The notes below the pieces were generated by a model, which was given only the letters and a program-made list of their open reading frames with translations, had not been told where the DNA came from and ran no database searches. Below, in pieces: positions 55,279-64,000 of a stretch of 64,000 nucleotides of DNA. Both the position numbers and the translations under genes were made by a program. Each line of letters opens with the position of its first letter. Positions within the stretch are counted from its first letter, which is position 1. This DNA comes from Bipolaris cookei. Lineage: Eukaryota; Ascomycota; Dothideomycetes; Pleosporales; Pleosporaceae. The DNA lies in the NCBI GenBank assembly GCA_002286855.1, contig NRSV01000007.1, forward strand, positions 197,277-261,276, written 5' to 3'.

Positions 55279-56046
55279 GGCTCTTACATATATGCTAGAC
55301 TTGAACTTAGATCATGCTATACCAATCACATTGCTCCCGCAAACCTTTCCCACAAAAGACACAGTAAAAAAACCCGTCAATAGATGTAAACAGTCCTTTT
55401 TTCATTCAGAGCCAAAATGCATCATGAGTCTTTTGATTGATATTTATACACTTGTGCGACGAGGTATTGGCGCAGAAAAACAAACAAACGACATTTGCCC
55501 CAATAGCCGAAAAAGGAAATAAACAAAGACGGACCCATCGCACATCAAAAACGCAAATACAGGCCATGTGCAGGGTCGACATCTTTCTCAAAAAAGAGTA
55601 AGGGAGAATAGAAAGAAAGAGAGAAAAAAAATCATCTTCTCGTAAATACATACAAGGAAGTGTTTGGAGAAGACAAAAAAAACATAGAGAGAAAAAAAGA
55701 GACGCCAGCAATGCTCCATTCACTTGGAATGGTAGAAGTTGCCCCAATCCCCAAATCCCATACGCCAGCCCTAGATCCCTCGTCGCGTTTCGAAGGGGTT
55801 AAGAAAAAAACTCTTTGGTTTTAGATTCGGTGAGACGACAAGCAAAAAAGATTGGGGAATCACATAAGAGAAAGAGAAAACGACAAGGGAGGGAAGACAG
55901 ACAGCGGCGAAGCAAGAAAGAGAAGCCGACGCCAGTTCGACGAGCCCCCAATCTTCACCAGAACGCCTCAACCCACCGCGCACGACCCAAAATTAGGAAC
56001 ACCTTTTCGATCTCAGAAAGAAGGGCTCCCCCGCAAAGACCACCAA
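55279..56046. terminator. Convergent 3' region, AG-rich
   Basis: These 768 bases lie between converging stop codons of the peptidase and GEF genes. Long A/G-rich runs (55600-55720, 55845-55925) dominate; frames here are low complexity. No gene is supported. Confidence 0.5.
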
Positions 56047-59000
56047 CTATGCATCCTCGGGCAGAATGCGAGCGAAATGCTTTTCCCAAATCCATCCCAC
56101 AGTCTTTGTAGCATCGTCTTGGTTGCGAGCAAGCCACAGCTCGCCCTTCATGCCAATAACGTCGAAAATCTCACCCGGGACATACACAAGGTACGGTATC
56201 CCACCTTCACGGCGGTCATGGGCAATGTTGAATTCGAACAGACTGGCAGCCAGGAAGAGCACTTCAGGCTCTTCGGCCTCAGCAGGAGTAGTGGGTAGTT
56301 CTTCGACGCTGCCTCGGGCAGGAGAATCGGACATCGGTAGCGCGGAGTTGAACACCCCGGACGCGCGAGTAGATCCAGCGAGAGATGTTGGCTGCGAAGG
56401 CGGTGCTGATATGGTATGTGTGCTGGTCTGCAGAGGTGAGAGGAAGGAAGGCCCGAGTTGAGGTGGAAAGTCGAATGCATGAGATACCGAGGGTGAATGC
56501 TCAATATCGATAGCACCATCAAGACCCATGTAGTTGTGGTTGCTGCGAGAAGTTCCAGTATTACGGCGCTCGCTATGCATGACGGTAGCATCGCTGTTGT
56601 CTGAAGAAGGACTGAGTGCCCGTGCCTCGCGCAGCGACGTAGGTCCAGGACCTGTCCGACTTGCTCCGTTAGGCGGATGCAGCGAGGGGTAGGCGGGTCC
56701 TGCAGGAGAAGAACGGGGCGGGTTATCAATGGGACGAGGATGTGACCGGGGAGCATAGCCGCCACTGTTGCGGTTTCGTGAGTCGATCAAGGAAGTGTCG
56801 CTGCTCATTGATTCGGTACGACGAGAAGAAGAGTTACGTGACGAGCCGCCACCATCCGAGGAGAATGTAGGAACGGGCGAGGTCATGTTCGAAATATCGA
56901 TGAGCAGATTTCGATTGACAATGCCAAGTTTGTTGGCAATTTCTTGCATCGGCTTGTAATCGGAGTGGAAGCGCTCGACATATGACTCGAGATCGTAACG
57001 AAGCGATGTCGTATGTTGCGGTTCGCTTTCGAGTAGAGGAAGAATTTTTTTTGAGCAGGTCTTGTACCAATCCTTTTGCAAGCACATGAATAGTGTCATG
57101 AGCGTGCGCATGAGACCTTTTGTTCTCTCGTAAAGCAAAGGCAGTTCGTGCTTTAGTGTGTCGTTGATCGTAGAAAACTTCTTCGCCGACTCTTCTAGGT
57201 CGGGATCCACTTTCTCACCGCGATCAATGGCCTGCTTGTGCTTGACATAGTACAACAAGTACTTCTTGCGCTGCTCTATCGTCTTCTGGTACGATACCCA
57301 CATCTCCCAGAGATCTCCAACCGGCTTCAGCACACGGCTGCGAACAGCAGCTTTCTAGTGCATAATTAGCTTTACCTAAAAAAAGTAGACTATATGCCAA
57401 CTTACATGCTCTTCGAGAGCCTTGTTCTGTAGCTCGAAATGGGCCATTGCCCACTTTCGCCAAGTGCTCTCAATCTCAGGATACACCGATGGCGCCACTT
57501 CGCAAACAGTGATGAAGCCCAGGAAGACAATGTTGAGCTGCAGATAGTGCTCAGTAATGGCTTCAAGGTACTGTTCAAAGTCGCGAATGACAATCTGAAG
57601 TTGGAAGAAATGACCGCCAAACTTTTGCTCCTTAGATTTGTAGTCTTGGTCCTTGAATGTCTTGTCTGCCTCATCATATGCTTTGCTCTTGTCCACCTTG
57701 GGGATAAATGCTTTGACAAACGTCTTGCCCAAACCACTCTTCTTCTCTTTCTTGCCCTCAGAAGCAGCAGCACGGAAGGTATCAGAACGTGCCTTGGCCT
57801 CGTTGATGCGTTGACTCATTGCTTTGAGTTCCTCGTAGGCCTCCCGAATCTTGGGCAGATCCGGGTGGTCTGGGTCGGTGATCTCTTGCAGCGATTGGAG
57901 AATCAGCGGATACTTGAGCAGACGTTGACACGGCTTCAGCAGAAGAGAATCTAGATCCCACGCTTGGGTCATATTCTCCACTTGCTCAAAGCAAGCAGTG
58001 ACCCATCCGGATAGAATTTCATTTCCTTGATTTTTCTTGATGTATGCACTTGCATTATCTTGGTTCAAGAAGTAGGTTGTGTAGAGTCTTTCCATCTTTT
58101 CTTTGTTGTCAAGGAACACCTGGCCGATTGTTGTCAAGCGATCGTTCTCCGGGGTACAGTTCTCAAACTGGTTCACAGAATCCTCTGACGGTCTTTGAGT
58201 ACTCGCGGATGCTTCTTGGGTGTCACCCAGTTTAGTGTCAGTAGAATCGCGATTCCAGGGGCCGGTTGGAGGCGGTATCTCGTAGTTGACAATCGGTTTC
58301 GCGGCTTTCTTGAATGCCCGGAATAGCGACAAGGAAAACTTTTCGAGCTCTTTGCAGTTGCTGAACAAGAGCCTCTTCTCTTTCTCGCTCATTAGGTTCT
58401 GCGCTGTAGCTTCGAAGATGTTGTGTGCAATCATCATATCGATGCAGAATTGATGCTCGGTTGTGAGCAACTCTTCCAGTGTACGATACCGCTTGATCAG
58501 CGCCTGCTTCACCGGATCAGGCTGGCCATCTTCCCCCTTTTCACCTTCGGTCGGTGTTGGGACAGATGTCTCCATGGGTTGTGGAGTGCCATATCGATCC
58601 TCTAGACTCTTCTCATGAATATGAATGACTGGCGTACGCGACCGAGCGGGGTGCATCTCGAATTGCTCGTCGCTGAGTGTAGGTCGAGAGAGTTGGTGGT
58701 GCGACAGATGACTGTATGAGGCGTTTTGCAAAGCTAATTGTCCGTCAATGGACGGCTGAACGGGGGGAGGTGGGGGTGAATAGTTGGGCCGGGGTGGTGC
58801 GTTCAAGGGCGAATGCGGCATGGAATGTTGCAAGTCCAATCCAAGGCCACCATCGGTCCAGGCAAGCTGCGGTAGTTCAAGACCATCAGTGGGAGCCGAT
58901 GGACGATCGTTGGAGGAACTCTGTGACAATGCATTGCGAGAACGGTTTCCGGAAGAACTGCCAGAGTGGGATGCATCTTCCTGAATGGTAGTGGTTGTCG

Positions 59001-61242
59001 ATGCGCCAGAGTATCGTCGCGACGATGAGGGATATATGATGGCAGTGCCACCAGGAGCAGCATCTGGCAACTGCTGGGGAATTTGTGGGGGGGTTCTTGA
59101 TGGACGTGGCGGTGATGTTGTGTTGCTCAGCTCATGCTTGGTAGTGTCACGTGCCGACCCGTTTGCGTCACTTAGCAATCGTGCAAGGTATGTCTCTGTC
59201 GCCTCTTTGGACCCCCAATCCTTGTGCTGTGCTATTACAGGGGAGACTTGGTGTACTCGTTCCCGTGACACAGACGCCATTTCTGGTGATATGACTGGTG
59301 ACTGATGGTACATGTTCAAGACCGAGTTCACCACACTATACGTCTCTGTGTTTGGTGTAAGAGACACACGTTTTCGGTGAGCCGCTACACTGGCTGAATC
59401 ATCCGGATAAAGCGTGTCACGCTTCGGATAGGATGCAGATAGAGCCTCGTTTGCATCGTAGCCATGATCCGACTTGAAGTCAAACGACAGAGCCTTGAGG
59501 CCTTCGTTGAAGGTGTCGGTGTCGGACTCCCAAGGTTTTGTAGACTGCTCATCACTAAGCATGATTGGTATTGATTCCCTAACGCCTAGCTCTGATTGTT
59601 CAATGTCGGGTGTGTGAGAGACGCTGTTCTGAGCAGAAGCATGGAAGACGTTGGGTTGTAAGAGCTGCTCGTCTGAATTCTGGTGGACTGCCGGTGGCGT
59701 AAGGACAAAACTTCCGGGTAGTCCTAGCACAGGCGATTCCTCAAAATCGGTCACTGCCGATTGTGGTTGGTTGGGCGGGGGTACGGTCAAGGTAGAAGTC
59801 TGAAGACTCAAATGCTGTTGGTCTGGTGGGCATGAGTCTTGGTCGTACGAGGGACGCTTCGCCTGAGCATGTGCCTCGAAAGACTGCTCGAGTTCAGCAA
59901 CGCCGGGGAGCCCCTCTGACGGCTCCGGTTGGAGTTGGAAGCTGCTTGCAATTGGAAAGTATCCGTGTTCGTCCTGACGGTCGGCGCTTCGGGAGCGGGA
60001 GGCTGGCGAAGGCTGGAGAGGTTGCCGTTCTCGCGAGTTCCGCAGTCGAGGGGATGTTGGTGGAGGCGGGGCGGTAACAACAGCGGCTACGCTTGGTCCA
60101 GGTCTCGCACCTAGAGGCGATTTTCCTCTTTCACGATATCCGCGGTAGGCTAGAGCGGGCAGCGTTGATTGGTCTGCACCACGTGAGGTTGGAGTGACAG
60201 CGGCAGCGGCTAGTACCCTCTCCATTCTTGTGGGGGATGTCCTATTGCTGTGGCTCATTGCGCGTGTGGGAGTATATTTTACAGAGCGGGTCGAGGAATT
60301 GGAGTCTGAGCCAATGCTCATTCGTCGTGTGGCTACGGGGATTCGTGAGCGTGGAGTGTGCCGCGCGGGTGACCGCGACTTTGTTTGGTCGTGGGATTGT
60401 GTGCGTTGCGAGTCCTGCAGCGATACTGCAGTCGGGCCACTAGCCGACCGTCCATGGCGTGAAGCGTGGTGGGATGTGGAAGACAATGGAGCCTCTCCCA
60501 GCGTGCCGTCGACGGTGGGAATTCCGAAACCAGGCGACGACACATCCTGGCCAGTCAGTACTTCGCCAAATAGCTGCCTTGGACCAGATGTCGACGGGCG
60601 ACTTTGTGAGGCGGATTTCGTTTTTGACGACGAGGCGTGCTGGTCGATGCTGGCCTTTATGCCATTTGTGCGGCGCGTGTTCCGAGGGGTCGCGGGAGCA
60701 GGCTGGGGTCTTTCCCTTGGCTTCAGATTGCTAAACTTGTGGGGGCCATATGAGGCCTCTCTGCTGGGGCGCGCGGCCGACGCGGTGGACGAGACCGAGG
60801 CATTGGCACGGCGGTGGACGTCGTACGAGACAGCCCTGGAGGGATCGCGAGACCTGGAGCGCAGCGTGGACGAGGCCGTGGGCGAGGTGGCATCGGGTGA
60901 GCGCTCAAAGCGCTCAGCAAGTGCTTTTACTTTGTTTGACTGGTTTGGGGGGGAGCGGGTGGCCGAGGCAGAGACGGGTGAGGCAGAGGCAGAGGCAGAG
61001 GCAGGAGTGTTTTTGGCGGCGTTGGCATTGGGGTGTCGGGGGCGCGCGGTGGGCATGTCTGGGCTGTGTTGCGGTGAGGTAGGAGCTTGGAGCTCGGTCG
61101 AGGTGGAGGTGTAGGCCGAATAGTACTTGTCTGGCGAGGCGGCCAGAGCATCTTCGGGGGGGTGCAGTTCGGTGGATTGCAGCCAGGTCGATACGGAGAG
61201 GCCGGGGTCGTATGCATATCCATGCGCCTGATCAGACTCCAT
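56047..61242 (-). CDS. DH-BAR-SH3 Rho/Cdc42 guanine nucleotide exchange factor (Gef1/Tuba-like)
   Basis: Two exons (61242-57406 and 57354-56047, 51-base intron) give 1714 residues. The start MESDQAHGYAYDPGLSVSTW is the first ATG of the frame. Residues 1-900 are Ser/Pro/Thr-rich and disordered. The DH (RhoGEF) domain spans about 905-1120, with RYRTLEELLTTEHQFCIDMM (CR1) and LLLKPCQRLLKYPLILQSLQ (CR3). A BAR domain follows across the splice (about 1140-1400, IEQRKKYLLYYVKHKQAIDR, LYERTKGLMRTLMTLFMCLQ). There is no PH domain after DH, as in Tuba and fission-yeast Gef1. After another Ser-rich linker, an SH3 domain ends the protein (about 1641-1714, EVLFLAASLFEFNIAHDRRE, TVGWIWEKHFARILP). It probably activates Cdc42 at curved membrane during tip growth or septation. 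Confidence 0.9.
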
Positions 61243-62395
61243 CTCCCATTGCTGGCGGGCGCAGGAGCGCAGAGGCAAGGCAACGCCGTTGTCGTGGGGA
61301 GAGGCGGTCCAGTGTCGGGCAGAGCAGTGGAGCAGCGCAGAGCAGCGCAGAGCAGCGTAGGGCAGAGCAGCAGCCGGGGTTGCCAGCACAGCCAGCGCCA
61401 GCCGTCTATTGGACTGGGGGAGAGGCGAGGGGCACAGCCAATCGCGGCGGACACACGCCTGCCGTCGCCGGGCCTGCACGGTTGAGCGTCACACCGGCTC
61501 AGAGGGCGTGAGAGCGGGTACTTGGGGGAGGGGGTCGTGGTCGTGGTTGTGGTGGTGCGCTTGGGGGAAGTGTTGCCGGGCGATAGCACTGCCACTGGGG
61601 GCAGTGAAGGAATGCAATCGAGGTGCCTGGTGTAGCCCCCCAGGATCGAGCTAGGAAACGGGACAACAACGGTGCCGCAGGGGGACAGACGGCCTGGAGA
61701 CAGCCTGGAGACAGGTGCAGACGGGCGTAGACGGGCGTAGACAGGTGCACAGGTGCAGACAGACAGACGCAGACTGACAGCGACGGGCGTGGGCATGGAG
61801 CATCAGATACGCCCAGTGTTTCCCATCCACTGCCTGTCTGTCTGCCCGCCCGTCTGTTCCCTCTGCCTCGTCCTCCTCCGGCTGCAGCCACTACTAACAC
61901 CACCATCTCCACTACTCTACATACTACCACATCTCGCTTCCCAGCCAGTAGCTCCAGGCGCCAGTTGGGCGAGCAGGCCATGCTAGCGAGTGCCGTCCTC
62001 CGTGTACATCTATTGTATCTACTTACGTACGATGTGTCTAGCTACGTACGATGTGTCTAGCTACGTACGTATGCATGTATGCCTGCTGCACCCCCAGGGG
62101 CTCATGGCACAAACGCCACCCTCCAGCCCGTCCGCCTGCGCTCGCCATCTGCAACCAGCGTGAAACCAAAAGAGCGAGTGCCATGACAGGACACAAACTC
62201 CAGCCATCCTACCTTCTCTCCCCTGGCATGGCGCGTCCCGTCGCGTCTCTAGCGTCCCCGTAGCTTCACGCCCCACCACCCCTGCCCGGCCAAGCAAATA
62301 ACCATACGACTCGGCCACTTGCCTGTCCACCATCTATGTACCATCCATCCATCCATTCACTTGACCGCACTGTCGTCCAAAACACCACACCCGCC
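61243..62395. promoter_or_regulatory. Divergent promoter between GEF gene and telomerase gene
   Basis: The 1.15 kb region is rich in short direct repeats: GCAGAGCAGC-type words (61316-61373), CCTGGAGACAG / GGGCGTAGAC words (61690-61765) and a 19-bp tandem repeat (62024-62069). CCATCCATCCATCCATTC lies just before the telomerase leader. Large GC-rich open frames here are not protein-like. Confidence 0.5.
62024..62069. repeat. 19-bp tandem repeat, two copies plus a third partial
   Basis: The unit TACGTACGATGTGTCTAGC is repeated exactly at 62024-62042 and 62043-62061, and its first eight bases again at 62062-62069. It lies 330-370 bases upstream of the telomerase start codon. Confidence 0.92.
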
Positions 62396-64000
62396 ATGAA
62401 AAGGAAGCGCGGCAACCATGACGGCACCCGCACCGCCCCCGTGGGGGTGTCCAACAAACAATTGGCTGCTGCCGACCAATCCCCCAATGCCACACCTCCC
62501 CTCCTCCATCACCACCCCCACCCAGTCCTGCACCGTCTCTATCCCCAACTCTCTACCCTGCGCCACTATTTGCTGTCAAGGCTGTCCTCGTCGTCCAAGA
62601 ATAGACATCGGAAAATATCCCTGCTTGGACGTGCCCCTCCTGCTCCAGCTCAAGCTTCAGACACCAGCCCTGTGCAACATGTCGATAACACTTTGGCGCA
62701 GCTGCTCGATTCGGCCTTGGTCGGCTGTGTAGCACATGTAACCGCACAAGAACACGCACTTGCGGCCAAGGAACGTGACCAAGATCTACAGACATTCGCC
62801 CAGCAGCGCTCACAAAGTACTCCAGGGGCCACCTACAAGCCTGGCTACTATAAACAGCCCGAGGTATGTCGCGTCACGTGCTTGGCCTTTCCTGTGCTGC
62901 CCGTCTGCGCTGCATCTCCATGAGCCGCTACTGAGTACATGTAGATTGTTGACTATATAATTTGGCACTTGTTTACCCGCTCTTCCTCTTACAGGCCTAC
63001 CCATGTGCTCTGCCACGGCTTCCAAAGGGCTGCAAGAGCCCGCAGTGAGCTGCATCATGGCCCAAATCCAAGGGTCTCCATCCCTGGCCTGCAGCAAGTC
63101 CACGTCAATAGCCATGTGCAAACTCTAAAGAACCCAGTGTGGTGCCGATTACACGCGCTCTTAGGCCAAGGCGGCGATCGCATCATGATGGACCTGCTTT
63201 TAGACTGCTCCATCTTTCTTCCCGTCGAAGCTAACATGGGAAACTACTACCAGCTCTCAGGCATGCCCCTGTCTGAAGTACAACTTGACAGCGTCGTGAG
63301 CAATGGCCCAGGGAACCCTAATACTAATATCCAGCCAATTACAAAGTCACTCTACCTCAATAGCGAGGACAGAACACCTGGGTCAATTGCATTTGTCCGT
63401 AGTCGCATGTTGTATGCAAAGGCTTCCCTGAATGCAAATGGAGGCGTCAGATTCGGCCTGCGCCATATACGTGCGTTCCCTGTCTCATCAATTTGCACCT
63501 CCTGACATAATTTGTAGACGTCTTGAATCGGTACCCTGACCGAGCCGATAATCAGCAGACAGTTCACATCATGCGTTACATCTTTCCTCGTCAGTTTGGC
63601 TTGCACAATGTCTTCACTTCAAAGGTAGATGCTCGTGAAAGTGCTATGCCTTTCAAAGACTACACACTGCGTGAAAAAGATATTTATATCAGCATGTGCC
63701 GCCATCTAGGTGACAAAGCAACTGATGCAGACCAAGTGGCCAAGTGGAAGTTGCACGTCCCTAGGAGACTTCGAGGCAACGTAATAAAGCTGATTGAAAA
63801 ACTCCGAATTTTGAATCAACGTTGTTCATACACAGAGCTGCTTCGTTACTATTGTCCCATTGAGGTATTTCCTACCCTTCTCCTGGGTCACACCCTTCAC
63901 TAATTACAACAGAGCATACCTTCATCTGCACAACCTGAATTGAAGAAGAGCGTAGCCCAGACCAAAGCGAATGTAGCAATAGTCACACAACTGGCCCAGT
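62396..64000 (+). CDS. TERT: Telomerase reverse transcriptase, 5' part (cut by window end)
   Basis: Exons 62396-62863, 62945-63470, 63518-63864 and 63913-64000+ join in frame to about 476 residues. The start is MKRKRGNHDGTRTAPVGVSN, a basic, possibly nuclear-targeting end. Diagnostic blocks are VWCRLHALLGQGGDRIMMDL and NYYQLSGMPLSEV (about 221-270, the N-terminal telomerase domain). FPRQFGLHNVFTSKVD followed by AMPFKDYTLREKDI (about 350-390) belongs to the RNA-binding T-motif region. The reverse transcriptase motifs lie beyond the window. TERT copies telomerase RNA to extend chromosome ends in the nucleus. The introns are 81, 47 and 48 bases. Cysteines and other key residues of the palm cannot be judged here. 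Confidence 0.93.

Noticed and set aside
60194..61114. 306-residue open frame on the plus strand
   Set aside because: It is antisense to the Ser/Pro/Arg-rich first part of the GEF gene; GC-rich disordered coding regions create long opposite-strand frames. No domain or start context supports it.

Overview
The window is nuclear DNA of a filamentous ascomycete. Genes lie on both strands at roughly one per 2.7 kb. Coding exons are split by short introns, mostly 50-90 bases, with GT..AG ends and CTAAC/CTGAC-type branch sites. The gene products are the usual ascomycete housekeeping set. Codon style and the presence of DUF3602, DUF3074 and a SAM+HMG-box protein suggest Pezizomycotina, most likely Dothideomycetes/Pleosporales; the class-level guess is inference. 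I see no rRNA, CRISPR, phage or intact transposon.

Left part (1-15.4 kb): an F-BAR/DEP/RhoGAP protein (Rgd2-like, minus) stands head to head with the geranylgeranyltransferase-I beta subunit CDC43. They are followed by the rRNA-processing factor RRP17, a 161-residue tropomyosin (minus), an unassigned basic/acidic protein, a DEK_C + SWIB chromatin protein (minus) and the F-box/Sec10-like recyclin RCY1 (minus).

The 15.4-22.7 kb interval is gene-poor. It holds three very small genes: an intron-containing gene for a 30-residue peptide, a 50-residue reading frame with an internal PQPRDGG duplication whose nucleotide differences are all synonymous, and a DUF3602 (GRGGAGN) protein. Each has a TATA-like box and a low-complexity leader.

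Middle (22.7-38 kb): a 2-oxoglutarate/Fe(II) oxygenase with a poly-Glu tail; a 1505-residue Gln/Pro-rich coiled-coil protein (minus); a DUF3074 protein whose last exon is out of frame with its predecessor (minus); a SAM + HMG-box regulator (minus); and a six-exon LSM5 (minus). Two long apparently non-coding stretches (30.2-32.8 and 34.6-37.4 kb) flank the HMG gene.

Right part (38-64 kb): a WRN-type DEDDy exonuclease with a helicase-associated C-terminal HTH but no helicase; phosphomannomutase SEC53; a secreted GMC oxidoreductase; TRM112; YTM1 (minus); a ZW10/Dsl1 tether (minus); an M16 zinc peptidase (Sdd3/YOL098C type); a 1714-residue DH-BAR-SH3 Rho/Cdc42 GEF (minus); and, cut by the window edge, the 5' part of telomerase reverse transcriptase.

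Functionally, several genes belong to Cdc42/Rho polarity and membrane traffic: the RhoGAP, the prenyltransferase that would modify Rho/Cdc42, tropomyosin, recyclin, the DH-BAR GEF and the Dsl1 tether. A second theme is RNA and ribosome metabolism: RRP17, LSM5, TRM112 and YTM1. All gene models were built by hand from splice signals and reading-frame continuity; none was checked against transcripts or databases.
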